This document shows, piece after piece, positions 1-8,272 of a DNA stretch of 64,000 bases; within the stretch, counting starts at the first letter, position 1, and each line of letters starts with the position of its first letter. The position numbers were made by a program, and so were the translations under genes. The notes under the pieces were generated by a model. That model was not told where the DNA came from. It was given only the letters and a program-made list of their open reading frames with translations, and made no database searches. The DNA comes from Gemmatimonadota bacterium (GTDB taxonomy: Bacteria > Gemmatimonadota > Gemmatimonadetes > Longimicrobiales > Gaopeijiaceae), in NCBI GenBank assembly GCA_041390105.1, contig JAWKQO010000001.1, forward strand, positions 622,001 to 686,000. Reading direction: 5' to 3'.

Positions 1-232
1 CTTGGAGCAGGCGGTGCGCAAGCAGCCACCACCGCACCACCGGGGACGCCCGGTCAAGCTCAAGTACATGACGCAGACAGGCACGGAACCTCCGACCTTC
101 GTCGTTTTCGCCAACTATCCGGACGCGGTGCCTGAACACTACATTCGCTATATGCACCACGCCTTGAGGAACCGCTGGCCCTTCGCGGGCGTCCCCCTTC
201 GCGTCCGCGTGCGGGCGAGCTCGGGCGAATGA
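1..232 (+). CDS. der: GTPase Der (EngA), C-terminal fragment
   Basis: Only the last 76 residues lie in the window; the 5' part is cut off by the window edge. The visible piece is the KH-like RNA-binding domain that closes the double-GTPase ribosome-assembly factor Der, with the family pattern KLKYMTQTGTEPPTFVVFAN, then an HYIRY motif and GVPLRVRVR near the end. In the family this domain contacts 50S precursors in the cytoplasm. The stop codon overlaps the ATG of plsY (ATGA at 229-232), so der appears to lead a translationally coupled operon. The G domains cannot be seen here; the identification rests on the C-terminal domain only. Confidence 0.88.
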   Translation, partial: LEQAVRKQPPPHHRGRPVKLKYMTQTGTEPPTFVVFANYPDAVPEHYIRYMHHALRNRWPFAGVPLRVRVRASSGE

Positions 233-843
233 GTCCCTTTCTCCTCACGGCTCTGGCCTATGTGGTCGGTGCCACCCCGACCTCCTTCTGGGTCGGGAAG
301 GCGAAGGGAATCGACCTGCGCACTCGAGGAAGCGGCAACCTGGGCGCCACGAATGCATTCCGGGTGCTCGGCTGGCGCGCCGCTCTCCCGGTCATCGTGG
401 TCGACGTCTTCAAGGGCTGGTTGCCTGCATGGGTCTTCCCCCGCCTGGATGGAGACGCAGCCTGGGGATGGGTCCTCGCGTACGGGGGCGCGGCCATCGT
501 CGGACACATGTTCTCGTTCTGGGTTCGCTTCCGCGGCGGGAAGGGAGTGGCGACCAGCGGGGGCGTCTTCATCGCTCTGGCGCCCCTGGCGGCTCTGGTT
601 GGGTTCGTGGTTTGGGCCCTGACGGTCGTCCTCACGCGCTTCGTTTCGGTCGGATCGATCGCAGCCGCTCTGGCCTTGCCGATCGCCATCGCCCTTACTG
701 CCCCCCCCGGTGGCCGCGCTCTACTCGGCTTCACGAGTGGGCTGGCAGCGTTCGTGATCTGGGCGCACCGTAGCAACGTCGGCCGCCTGCTCCGCGGGGA
801 GGAGCCTCGCATCGGTCGCCGCGCGCCTGCAGGGACCCCGTGA
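229..843 (+). CDS. plsY: Glycerol-3-phosphate acyltransferase PlsY
   Basis: Membrane enzyme of 204 residues, the usual PlsY length. It transfers the acyl group from acyl-phosphate (made by PlsX) to the 1-position of glycerol-3-phosphate, the first step of phospholipid synthesis. Two family motifs are visible: GSGNLGATNAFRVLGW near residue 32 and FRGGKGVATSGGV near residue 101, plus several hydrophobic segments. It overlaps der upstream (ATGA) and gpsA downstream (its TGA lies inside a GTGA). The neighbour gpsA makes its glycerol-3-phosphate substrate, while plsX lies at 60892-61887 on the other strand, so the pathway is split across the two arms of the window. Confidence 0.96.
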   Translation: MSPFLLTALAYVVGATPTSFWVGKAKGIDLRTRGSGNLGATNAFRVLGWRAALPVIVVDVFKGWLPAWVFPRLDGDAAWGWVLAYGGAAIVGHMFSFWVRFRGGKGVATSGGVFIALAPLAALVGFVVWALTVVLTRFVSVGSIAAALALPIAIALTAPPGGRALLGFTSGLAAFVIWAHRSNVGRLLRGEEPRIGRRAPAGTP

Positions 844-1856
844 AGGGGCCGGCGCGGGTCACGGTCGTCGGGGCGGGAAGCTGGGGTACCGCCATCGCCG
901 GTTTGCTGGCGGGCAAGGGCCTGCCGGTCTGCCTCTGGGCGCGCGAACCGGAAGTGGTCGACGCCATCCGCTCCAGCGGCGACAACGCTGTCTTCCTCCC
1001 GGGTGTGCGGCTTCCTCCAGCGTTGGAGGTGACCAACGACCTCCGCGAGGCCGTCTCCGGCGCTGGGGTGATCGTTTCCGTCAGCCCCGCTCAGCACGTC
1101 CGCGCGGTCATGGAGCCGATCGCTGCTGGGTTGGAAGCCGACGTCCAGATCATCTCCGCCTCCAAGGGGATCGAGATCCGCTCGCTGGAGCGCATGGATG
1201 GCGTCTTTCGCGCATTGCTGACGCCGCGCCAGATGGAGACGTTCACCGTGATCTCGGGACCGAGCTTCGCCGCCGAGGTCGCAGCCGGTGCACCGACTGC
1301 GGTGGTCGTCGCCAGCGCCAGCGAGGAAGCGCGCCTGCAGGCCCAAGCCCTCTTCCAGACCGACGTGTTCCGTGTCTATACCACCCCCGACGTGATCGGC
1401 GTCGAGCTGGCGGGCGCTCTCAAGAACGTGATCGCGCTCGCCGCCGGTGTCGTCGCCGGCCTGGGCTTCGGCCACAACACGCGGGCGGCCCTGATGACCC
1501 GGGGACTGGCCGAGATCGCCCGCTTGGGGATCCGGATGGGCGCCCTGCGGGAAACCTTCGCGGGGCTGGCGGGAATGGGCGACCTGGTCCTGACGTGCAC
1601 CGGCGAGCTCAGCCGCAACCGCACGGTCGGCTACCGCCTCGGTCGGGGCGAGAGCATCCAGTCGATCCTCGGCGAGATGCACACGGTAGCAGAGGGAGTC
1701 GCGACGGTTGAAGCCGTCGTGGCCCTGGCCGAGCGCGAAGGCGTGGACATGCCGATCGCTTCGGAGGTGCACGCCATCCTGACCCAGGGGCGCGCGCCCC
1801 GAGAAGCGATTCGACGCCTGATGATGCGAGACCCGAAACCCGAGGATTGGTCGTGA
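840..1856 (+). CDS. gpsA: NAD(P)-dependent glycerol-3-phosphate dehydrogenase GpsA
   Basis: Cytosolic enzyme of 338 residues that reduces dihydroxyacetone phosphate to sn-glycerol-3-phosphate for phospholipid synthesis. The N-terminal Rossmann signature GAGSWGTAIAGLLAGKG is clear, followed by ISGPSFAAEV and the GALKNVIALAAG stretch that carries the catalytic lysine. The start is a GTG that overlaps the plsY stop by the GTGA pattern, and its own stop overlaps the next gene in the same way. Placement directly after plsY fits substrate supply to that acyltransferase. Confidence 0.96.
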   Translation: MKGPARVTVVGAGSWGTAIAGLLAGKGLPVCLWAREPEVVDAIRSSGDNAVFLPGVRLPPALEVTNDLREAVSGAGVIVSVSPAQHVRAVMEPIAAGLEADVQIISASKGIEIRSLERMDGVFRALLTPRQMETFTVISGPSFAAEVAAGAPTAVVVASASEEARLQAQALFQTDVFRVYTTPDVIGVELAGALKNVIALAAGVVAGLGFGHNTRAALMTRGLAEIARLGIRMGALRETFAGLAGMGDLVLTCTGELSRNRTVGYRLGRGESIQSILGEMHTVAEGVATVEAVVALAEREGVDMPIASEVHAILTQGRAPREAIRRLMMRDPKPEDWS

Positions 1857-2236
1857 CGACTCCCGATGAACCGATCGCCAAGAAAGCCTACTACTCCATC
1901 GGGGAGGTCTGCGAGCTGACGGGGCTGAAGCCACACGTCCTTCGCTACTGGGAGACGCAGTTCGAGTCGCTGCGCCCGATCAAGAACCGCGCGGGGAACC
2001 GCGTGTTCAAACCAGCCGACATCGAGATGGTGCTCCTGATCAAGCACCTCTTGTATGACCAGAAGTACACGATCACGGGAGCTCGCCGCCATCTGAAGAA
2101 GACCCGGCGCTCCGCCGAGCTCAAGGACGAGCGCAAGCAGGCGGTGACCCCGGGCCTGTTGGACGAGATCCGAGACGAGCTCCACTCGCTGCTGGACATT
2201 CTCACCCCGGATCAGGGCGCGGAGCAGGCCCGGTGA
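1853..2236 (+). CDS. MerR-family transcriptional regulator
   Basis: Small regulator of about 127 residues. Residues 10-80 form a MerR-type winged helix (YSIGEVCELTGLKPHVLRYW, then RPIKNRAGNRVF), followed by a short helical tail with no recognisable effector domain and no cysteine cluster, so it is not a metal sensor of the classic type. A GTG at 1853 overlapping the gpsA stop is the likely start; a TTG at 1847 is the alternative. Its stop overlaps the surE start by GTGA. Proteins of this short MerR subfamily are common in Deltaproteobacteria and related phyla. The target genes cannot be inferred from the sequence. Confidence 0.88.
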   Translation: MTTPDEPIAKKAYYSIGEVCELTGLKPHVLRYWETQFESLRPIKNRAGNRVFKPADIEMVLLIKHLLYDQKYTITGARRHLKKTRRSAELKDERKQAVTPGLLDEIRDELHSLLDILTPDQGAEQAR

Positions 2237-3000
2237 GCTCACGAGACCTGAGCATCCTCTGCACCAACGACGACGGGTACCTGGCCGAGGGCTTGCGCGT
2301 GCTGGCGGAGGCGGCGCGCAGCATCGGCACGGTGACCGTGGTGGCGCCGGACCGCGAGCAGAGCGCCACCAGCCACTCCCTGACGCTCCACCATCCTCTG
2401 CGGGTACGGCGCGCGGCCGACGGGGCACACGTGGTGGACGGCACACCCACGGATTGCGTTCTGTTGGCTGTGAACGAACTGCTCCTCGACACGCGCCCGG
2501 GGCTCTGTCTATCGGGTGTCAATCACGGACCCAACATGGGCGAGGACGTGCTGTACTCGGGCACGGTGGCTGCGGCCATGGAGGCTACCGTGCTCGGCAT
2601 CCGCTCGGTAGCCGTCTCCTACACCGGTGAGCAGTACGAAGAGATCTCGGCCTGGACCGACCGTCTGGCAGTGCTGTTCCGGGACCTGGCGCGCAATGCG
2701 CGCTTCCCCGACCACACGCTGCTGAACGTGAACCTGCCTGCCATCGATCCCGCCGACCTGCAAGGCGTTCGCATCACCAGCCTGGGGCGGCGGCGCTATC
2801 AGGACGCCATCACCCGGGCCAACGATCCCCGCGGTCGCGAGTACTTCTGGATCGGGGGCGGTGTCGCCAGCTGGCAGGGCGGAGAGCACTCCGATTTCAA
2901 AGCCGTCAGCGAAGGGTACATCTCGATCACTCCGGTCTACCTGGACCTGACCAACTACGCGCTCATGGAGGAGCTGCGCACGTGGGAGTTCAGCCAGTAG
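2233..3000 (+). CDS. surE: 5'/3'-nucleotidase SurE
   Basis: Metal-dependent nucleoside monophosphate phosphatase of 255 residues, the family length. The N-terminal metal-site motif LCTNDDGYLAEGL is present, followed by VVAPDREQSATSHSLTL and LSGVNHGPNMGEDVLYSGTV, both SurE signatures. It starts with GTG overlapping the merR stop and overlaps pcm by 19 bases. The surE-pcm pair is a widely conserved arrangement associated with stationary-phase survival and protein repair, which supports both names. Confidence 0.96.
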   Translation: MSSRDLSILCTNDDGYLAEGLRVLAEAARSIGTVTVVAPDREQSATSHSLTLHHPLRVRRAADGAHVVDGTPTDCVLLAVNELLLDTRPGLCLSGVNHGPNMGEDVLYSGTVAAAMEATVLGIRSVAVSYTGEQYEEISAWTDRLAVLFRDLARNARFPDHTLLNVNLPAIDPADLQGVRITSLGRRRYQDAITRANDPRGREYFWIGGGVASWQGGEHSDFKAVSEGYISITPVYLDLTNYALMEELRTWEFSQ

Positions 3001-3659
3001 ACGGGTTCCGCTTCGTGGGGCAGCGGCGTCGACTGATCGAGCGGATCCGCGACGCCGGGATCACCGATCTCGCCCTGTTGGAGCTGTTCGACCGCGTTCC
3101 CCGGCACCTGTTCCTGCCGGAGGGCGTGTGGAATCGTGCCTACGACGATGCCCCGGTGCCGATCGGCTTCGGGCAAACCGCGTCGCAGCCCTCGCTGCAA
3201 GCGATGATGCTGGCCGCCCTCGACCCCAGGCCCACCGACGTCGTGCTCGAGATCGGCACGGGAAGCGGGTTTCTCACCGCGCTTCTGGCGCGCTTGGCGG
3301 ACCGCGTCTACTCCGTGGAACGAGAACGCGCCCTGTCGCAGCGGGCGCGCACGGCTCTGGATCAGTTGGAGATCCGCAACGTGGCGTTGCTCGTGGGCGA
3401 CGGCACCATCGGTTGGCGGAAGTATGCACCCTTCGACGTCATCGTGGTGTCGGCGGGTGCGCCCACGGTCCCGGAGGCACTCATCGAACAGTTGGCCGAA
3501 GGGGGCCGCATGCTGATCCCGGTGGGAGACCGGGACGAGCAGCGCCTCATGCTCGTTCGGCGGGTGGAGGGCCAGATCTTGCAGGAGGACGCACGGATCC
3601 CCTGTAGGTTCGTCCCCCTGATCGGAAAGTTCGGATGGAGCAAGGAGCTGGACACGTGA
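2982..3659 (+). CDS. pcm: Protein-L-isoaspartate O-methyltransferase
   Basis: Cytosolic SAM-dependent repair enzyme of 225 residues that methylates L-isoaspartyl residues in damaged proteins. The N-terminal region (FDRVPRHLFLPEGVWNRAY) and the GQTASQPSLQAMML segment are typical of PCMT. Methyltransferase motif I reads VLEIGTGSGFLTALLARL, followed by VYSVERE. The GTG start lies inside the end of surE, implying translational coupling. The stop overlaps the probable GTG start of the DedA-type gene. Confidence 0.95.
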   Translation: MGVQPVDGFRFVGQRRRLIERIRDAGITDLALLELFDRVPRHLFLPEGVWNRAYDDAPVPIGFGQTASQPSLQAMMLAALDPRPTDVVLEIGTGSGFLTALLARLADRVYSVERERALSQRARTALDQLEIRNVALLVGDGTIGWRKYAPFDVIVVSAGAPTVPEALIEQLAEGGRMLIPVGDRDEQRLMLVRRVEGQILQEDARIPCRFVPLIGKFGWSKELDT

Positions 3660-4285
3660 CACTGGCTGCCCCGGAGGCCTCGACCGAGCGCCGAGGACCG
3701 ATCCGCCGGCTCTACGACTGGATGCTCCACTGGGCCGAAACGCCGCACGGGCCCGCCGCGCTCGCTGCGATGGCGGCGGCGGAGTCGTCGTTCTTCCCGA
3801 TTCCCCCGGATCCGCTGCTGCTGGCCCTTTGCCTGGGAGCCAATCGGAAGGCGTTCCGGTTCGCCGGGATCGCCACCGCCGCCTCCGTAGTGGGGGGACT
3901 GGTGGGGTATGGCATCGGTGCTGGCCTCTGGAGCGTGCTGGCCGACCCCTTCTTCCAGTACGTGCCCGGAGTCACGCCCGAGGCCTTCGACAAGATCCAG
4001 TCGTTCTACGAGCGTTTCGACTTCTGGGCCGTGTTCCTCGCCGGCTTGACACCGTTCCCTTACAAGGTCGTCACGATCTCTTCCGGCGTATTCGGCATCA
4101 ACCTGGGCGTGTTCCTCTTGTCCAGCATCCTGAGCCGGGGGCTGCGCTTCTTCCTGGTGGCGGGCCTCATCTACCGCTACGGGGCACCCGTGAAGGTCTT
4201 CATCGAGAAGAACTTCAACCTGCTGAGCTGGGCCTTCGGCATCCTGCTCGTGCTCGGCTTCGCGGTCATCAAGCTCATCCTCTAG
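3656..4285 (+). CDS. DedA/VTT (YqaA-like) membrane protein
   Basis: Inner-membrane protein of about 209 residues in the DedA/SNARE-associated (VTT) superfamily, closest in style to the short YqaA group. Visible are an amphipathic N-terminus with AAAESSFFPIPPDPLLLAL, a glycine-rich segment (GGLVGYGIGAGLW), the FLAGLTPFPYKVVTISSGVFG motif region and a C-terminal hydrophobic helix. Members are linked to lipid flipping and membrane homeostasis, but the substrate here is unknown. I chose the GTG at 3656 because it overlaps the pcm stop; an ATG at 3635 is also in frame. It is the last gene of the der-plsY-gpsA operon. A second DedA-type gene lies at 55507-56151. Confidence 0.85.
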   Translation: MTLAAPEASTERRGPIRRLYDWMLHWAETPHGPAALAAMAAAESSFFPIPPDPLLLALCLGANRKAFRFAGIATAASVVGGLVGYGIGAGLWSVLADPFFQYVPGVTPEAFDKIQSFYERFDFWAVFLAGLTPFPYKVVTISSGVFGINLGVFLLSSILSRGLRFFLVAGLIYRYGAPVKVFIEKNFNLLSWAFGILLVLGFAVIKLIL

Positions 4286-4464
4286 CCGTTCCGCCAGCGC
4301 GCCCACCGGACCTTCCCAGATTCAAGAACCCTCAGGGCGCTCCCCATGGACGCCCGGGGCGATGCAGTGACCGCACCGGCCCGAGCGGCGGGTTGGATTG
4401 CGCCCGGGGCTCCCCTACCTTTTCAGCCGCCGGACGGCGCGCCCTGGACGGGTCCGCCGCTCCC

Positions 4465-4538
<74 letters not shown>

Positions 4539-4594
4539 TCGACCGAACGGGTCTCCCCCGGGGACCCGCCCACTCCTGCGGAGGGTTCGCTCGG

Positions 4595-5047
4595 ATGCGG
4601 GACCGCCGTGGCGTCACCTTCGTGGAGCTCCTGATCGTGTTCGCGGTGAGCGCCATCCTGCTCGGGATCGCCTGGACCGCGACAGGTCGGGCACGCTCCG
4701 CCTTTGCGGTGCGCTCGGCGCGGAACGCCTTTGCCAGCCTGTCGGCCCGCGCGCGCGCCACCGCCGTCGAGAGGGGCCATCTGGTGTACCTGGACGTGAC
4801 CGAGGACGGCGACAGTGCCTGGATCAGCGAGGGCGGCCCCCCGATCGAGGTTCTGCGCTTCGACGTGCTGGCCCAGGTGGAGGTGACTCCGACCCTGCGC
4901 CAATGCCTGGGCCCACGGGGCCTGGCCCTTCCGGGGTGCGGCTCGGTCGGCGGCCCCGTTCAGGTCCGCTTCACCCGCGACGGCCGCTGGGCGGAGGGCA
5001 CGCTGCTTCCGCTCGGTCAGTTCGTGGAGGGACCGCAGGGTCCGTGA
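4595..5047 (+). CDS. Prepilin-type pseudopilin (GspH/FimT-like)
   Basis: Protein of 150 residues with a class III (prepilin) signal: a short basic leader MRDRRG followed by VTFVELLIVFAVSAILLGIA, where cleavage by prepilin peptidase after Gly6 would leave a pilin-like N-terminal helix with Glu5. The remaining domain has the size of FimT/GspH minor pilins. It heads four overlapping minor-pilin genes (4595-7401). This operon probably supplies the initiating complex of a type IV pilus or type II secretion pseudopilus. The choice between FimT and GspH cannot be made from sequence alone. Confidence 0.85.
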   Translation: MRDRRGVTFVELLIVFAVSAILLGIAWTATGRARSAFAVRSARNAFASLSARARATAVERGHLVYLDVTEDGDSAWISEGGPPIEVLRFDVLAQVEVTPTLRQCLGPRGLALPGCGSVGGPVQVRFTRDGRWAEGTLLPLGQFVEGPQGP

Positions 5048-5430
5048 ACAGCCGCCCGTCCCAAGGGGGCTTCACGCTCGTGGAGCTGATCGTGGCCGTG
5101 GTGATCCTGGCGGTGGGGATCCTCGGCTTCCTGGGAACCCAGACGCTGCTTGTACGGCAGGGCACCGACGCGGATCTCCGTACCGAACGGGCGGCCGCCC
5201 GCCAGAGCGTGGCGGAGCGCCTCGCGGCCGTCCCCTACGACTCGATCCTGGACGGCAGCAGCACGGTGGGCCGCTTCGAGGTCACCTGGGACGTGGAGGT
5301 CCTCGCGCGTGCCAAGGCGGTCCGGATCGTCACGGTCGGACCCGGGTTCCGAGCTCCAGCCCCCGGGCAAGCCCCTACGCTCGTACCCGCCGTGGCCGAT
5401 ACGACCCACCTGCGGATCTCTCGTCCGTGA
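5044..5430 (+). CDS. Minor pilin, PilV-like
   Basis: Protein of about 128 residues with prepilin leader MNSRPSQGG followed by FTLVELIVAVVILAVGILGF, the consensus class III cleavage site with Glu5. The VGILGFLGTQTLLVRQG continuation is typical of the PilV/GspI group. The start is the GTG at 5044, which overlaps the stop of the preceding pseudopilin by GTGA and places the leader at normal length; an upstream extension would give an abnormally long leader. The stop overlaps the next gene in the same way. It is inferred to be a component of the pilus tip or initiation complex. Confidence 0.85.
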   Translation: MNSRPSQGGFTLVELIVAVVILAVGILGFLGTQTLLVRQGTDADLRTERAAARQSVAERLAAVPYDSILDGSSTVGRFEVTWDVEVLARAKAVRIVTVGPGFRAPAPGQAPTLVPAVADTTHLRISRP

Positions 5431-6251
5431 GCGGATCCCCCCGGCAGAGGCGGCCGAGCCGCACCGGATTCACCCTGGTGGAGCTGATCATCGCCACGGC
5501 GCTGGGGGCCCTGCTGCTGCTGACGATCTATCAGGTCGTGCTCGTGGGCCAACGCACCTTCTCGCGACAGGCGGCACGCCTCAGTGTCCAACAGACGGCC
5601 CGAGCCGCTACGGACGTCCTTACCGCCCTGCTGCGGGAGACCAGCGCCCAGGCGGGTGACTTCCTCGGAATGGGGCCGGACAGCCTCCGACTGCGGCGGC
5701 CCATCACGTTCGCGGTCGCGTGCGATGTATCGGCCGCCCCCAGCGTGGTCTTCGAGCCCTATGCGCGCTGGGTGGCCCAGGGCGACTCCGTGATGGTCTG
5801 GGCCGAGAATGACCCCGCCAATCCCGCCGACGATGTCTGGCTGATCGGCGTGGCCGGTCCGGTCGACACCACTGCGGGGTGCCCCAGTGGAGGGGCGGGG
5901 GAGCGCGTCGAGTTGAACGGCCTCGTCCCCCCGCTCGGCGCCAACGTCCTCTCGGTGGGAGCGCCGGTGCGGGCATTCCAGGTCGAGAGCTACGGTCTGC
6001 GGCCCGCCCTGGGAGCCCACTACCTCGCGCGCTGGGTGGGGCTGGCCGAGCCCGTCCCACTGGTTGGCCCTCTGGGCCCCCCGGGCCAGGGCCTTCAGCT
6101 CACCTTCCTGGACCGACTGGGCAACGTGGTGGCGAATCCGGCCAGCGTCGCTCAGATTGAGCTTCTTGTGCGGACGTTTTCGCCCGTTCTGGACAGCGAT
6201 GGTGCCCCGATCGCCGACTCCCTCAGCACACGTGTCTCCCTTCGCAACTGA
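5427..6251 (+). CDS. Minor pilin, PilW-like
   Basis: Protein of 274 residues starting at a GTG coupled to the previous gene. The leader MSGSPRQRRPSRTG is followed by FTLVELIIATALGALLLLTI, a clear prepilin cleavage site. The length and order after the PilV-like gene match PilW/GspJ-type minor pilins. The soluble domain (residues about 40-274) has no motif I recognise. It overlaps the next gene by 20 bases. It probably forms the minor-pilin complex together with its three neighbours. Confidence 0.83.
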   Translation: MSGSPRQRRPSRTGFTLVELIIATALGALLLLTIYQVVLVGQRTFSRQAARLSVQQTARAATDVLTALLRETSAQAGDFLGMGPDSLRLRRPITFAVACDVSAAPSVVFEPYARWVAQGDSVMVWAENDPANPADDVWLIGVAGPVDTTAGCPSGGAGERVELNGLVPPLGANVLSVGAPVRAFQVESYGLRPALGAHYLARWVGLAEPVPLVGPLGPPGQGLQLTFLDRLGNVVANPASVAQIELLVRTFSPVLDSDGAPIADSLSTRVSLRN

Positions 6252-7401
6252 CCCGAAGCGCGGGCACCTGCGCCCCGGGAACCGGGAGGGTGTGGCCTTC
6301 ATCCTGGCGCTGGTCACCCTCACGGTTCTGGGCCTGGTGGTCACGGGCAGCTTCTATGCTGCTCGTCAGGAGACACGCATCTCGGTGGCCAGCGAGTTGA
6401 CGGGCCGGGCGTTCTCGGTCTCCGAGACCGGCATCGCCGACGTTCTGGCCAATTGGCAGGGAGAGCGCTTCGGACTCCTGTCCGTCGGCGCTGCCGATCA
6501 GGTCACCGCCATCGCCGCCGAGGGCAGCGCCCTGGTCGACGTTCGACGCATCTCGGAGCGGCTCTATCTGCTCGACAGCCGGGCGTCGCTCTACGCCGAT
6601 CCGCAAACCCAGCACCGGATCGCGGTTCTGACGCGTCTGCGAAGCCCGATGTTCTCGGCGGGCTCTGCCGCGCTGGTGCTCGGCCAGCTCGTGCTGGAGG
6701 GAGACGCCGGAGTCACGGGAGCCGACTTCACTCCTTTGTCTTGGGCTTCCCTCTGCGGCGCCAGCGGTGGCGCCCAGGCCGGAGTGATCATTCCGGACGC
6801 CACCAGCATTGCCACTTCGGGAGGGGCTCAGGTGTCCGGCTCCCCGCCGGTCGTGGAGAATCCAGGGTTGGGCGCGGCGGCGCTCGTCGATTTCGGCGGG
6901 ATCTCCTGGGCTGAGCTGGTGGCCGTGGCCGACGTGCACCTTCCCAGCGGAGCGTTCGGTCCGGTCGCGCCGCAAACCGGTGCGAGCGGGACCTGCCAAA
7001 CGGCAAGCGCATCCAACTGGGGAGACCCCAACAATCCCGACGGACCCTGCGGCCGCTACTTTCCGGTCGTGCACGTGACGGGCGACCTGCAGCTGGCTGC
7101 CGGATCCGTGGGGCAGGGGGTCCTGCTGGTGGAGGGCAATCTGCACCTCACGGACGACACGCGGTTCTTCGGTGTGATCGTCGCGCACGGTGAGATCACC
7201 ATCGAAGGCGCCGGCGTTCTGCTTGCCGGCACGGTCCGTACCCAGAACCTGACGACCCGCAACCCGAGCACGGTGCGCGAGGTCTGGGTCGCCGCGTCGC
7301 GGTGCGCCATCAACCGCGCCATCCTCAACAACCCTGCGCTGACCCGCGCCGAGCCCATTCCAGCGCGCAGCTGGATCGACTTCACCGCACTGGAAGGCTG
7401 A
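6232..7401 (+). CDS. PilX-like minor pilin with repetitive C-terminal domain
   Basis: About 389 residues from a GTG at 6232 that lies inside the end of the PilW-like gene. After a 20-residue basic leader comes GVAFILALVTLTVLGLVVTG, a prepilin-like helix in which the usual Glu5 is not evident, as in PilX/GspK-type proteins. Residues about 280-370 alternate short beta-like turns (GDLQLAAGSVGQGVLLVEGN, then LHLTDDTRFFGVIVAHGEIT), recalling a bactofilin-like right-handed beta helix. It would be the pseudopilin at the tip of the operon's complex. Assignment to PilX is by position and hydrophobic N-terminus. Confidence 0.75.
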   Translation: MSPFATDPKRGHLRPGNREGVAFILALVTLTVLGLVVTGSFYAARQETRISVASELTGRAFSVSETGIADVLANWQGERFGLLSVGAADQVTAIAAEGSALVDVRRISERLYLLDSRASLYADPQTQHRIAVLTRLRSPMFSAGSAALVLGQLVLEGDAGVTGADFTPLSWASLCGASGGAQAGVIIPDATSIATSGGAQVSGSPPVVENPGLGAAALVDFGGISWAELVAVADVHLPSGAFGPVAPQTGASGTCQTASASNWGDPNNPDGPCGRYFPVVHVTGDLQLAAGSVGQGVLLVEGNLHLTDDTRFFGVIVAHGEITIEGAGVLLAGTVRTQNLTTRNPSTVREVWVAASRCAINRAILNNPALTRAEPIPARSWIDFTALEG

Positions 7402-7406
7402 GGCAT

Positions 7407-7811
7407 TTGGGAATCCAAGGACTGCGCATCGAGCGTGGCGGGCGTACGTGGGAAGTCACCTCGGCGGTTCGTGCCGGCCCCCAATGGCGGGTGATCCTGA
7501 AGGGCGTGGACGATCCACGCTGCAAGCTGCAAACACAAGTGGAAGGCACACGGCCGCCCGTGCCGGGCACATTGACCGTGGCGGTGCAGAACCCGCAATA
7601 CCGGTGGTTCGTGGACCGCGAGCAGACCGTCTGGCGCGCCGAGGTGACACCACGCTACGAGTACAATCAGCTGATCGGGAACTCGATCGTCTTTTCTTCA
7701 GACGTCAGCCAGGAGCGTCACCGCTATCCTTACGACGGGGTGGAAGCGCTCGGGATGGTCGCCGACATCAAGCTGCTCGAGTTGCTGTTGCGCGCCAAGA
7801 AGGGCCTGTGA
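7407..7811 (+). CDS. Hypothetical protein downstream of pilin operon
   Basis: I do not recognise this 134-residue protein. The likely start is a TTG at 7407, only five bases after the PilX-like stop, with a GGAAGGCTGAGG stretch upstream as the ribosome-binding region. It has no signal peptide or membrane helix. The middle is beta-rich (WRVILKGVDDPRCKLQTQVE) and the end is helical with a basic tail (LLELLLRAKKGL). The tight spacing suggests cotranscription with the minor pilins, but no role can be assigned. Confidence 0.6.
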   Translation: MGIQGLRIERGGRTWEVTSAVRAGPQWRVILKGVDDPRCKLQTQVEGTRPPVPGTLTVAVQNPQYRWFVDREQTVWRAEVTPRYEYNQLIGNSIVFSSDVSQERHRYPYDGVEALGMVADIKLLELLLRAKKGL

Positions 7812-7852
7812 CCAAGGCACACACCAAAGGACCTGCACAACAGGGAGGCACC

Positions 7853-8260
7853 ATGCCCACACGCATCGTTCGAACACCGCTTCTGCTGCTTTCTCTGCTG
7901 CTCCTGGCACCCCTGCTGGGTGCCTGCGCTTCGGGTGGCTCGTCGTCCGGGAGCAGTAGTAGTAGCGCCCGCGGAGGCCGGAACCTGATCACTGCCGAGG
8001 AACTCGCGACCATGCCGGCGACCTCGGCGTACGAAGCCATCCAGCGGCTCCGCCCCACCTGGCTCCAGAGCCGTTCAGGGCAAGTGGGCCCACAGGTTCA
8101 CGTCGACGGCCGCCCCGTGGCCGGCGGCCTGCAGATGCTTACATCCATCCGCTCCACCGACTGCCGTGAACTGCGCTTCCGCAATGGGCGCGACGCGACG
8201 ACGCTCTACGGAACCAACTACTCCAACGGCGTGATCGAGGTCACGACCCGTAGCAGGTAG
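7853..8260 (+). CDS. Lipoprotein with a TonB-receptor plug-like domain
   Basis: 135 residues. The N-terminus is a lipoprotein signal ending in the lipobox LLGAC, followed by a serine/glycine linker (SSGSSSSSARGG). The remaining 85 residues resemble the plug domain of TonB-dependent receptors: LITAEELATMPATSAYEAIQ, then a region with VHVDGRPVAGG, and a closing ATTLYGTNYSNGVIEVTTR that matches the plug's end. No beta-barrel follows, so this is a stand-alone plug on a lipid anchor. The ATG at 7853 has an AGGGAGG ribosome-binding site. Function unknown; partner binding at the outer membrane is a guess. Confidence 0.75.
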   Translation: MPTRIVRTPLLLLSLLLLAPLLGACASGGSSSGSSSSSARGGRNLITAEELATMPATSAYEAIQRLRPTWLQSRSGQVGPQVHVDGRPVAGGLQMLTSIRSTDCRELRFRNGRDATTLYGTNYSNGVIEVTTRSR

Positions 8261-8272
8261 GGGTCCGGGCCG

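Noticed and set aside
258..1934. Long - strand open frame opposite plsY and gpsA
   Set aside because: Low-complexity, Arg/Pro/Gly-rich shadow of two certain genes in GC-rich DNA.
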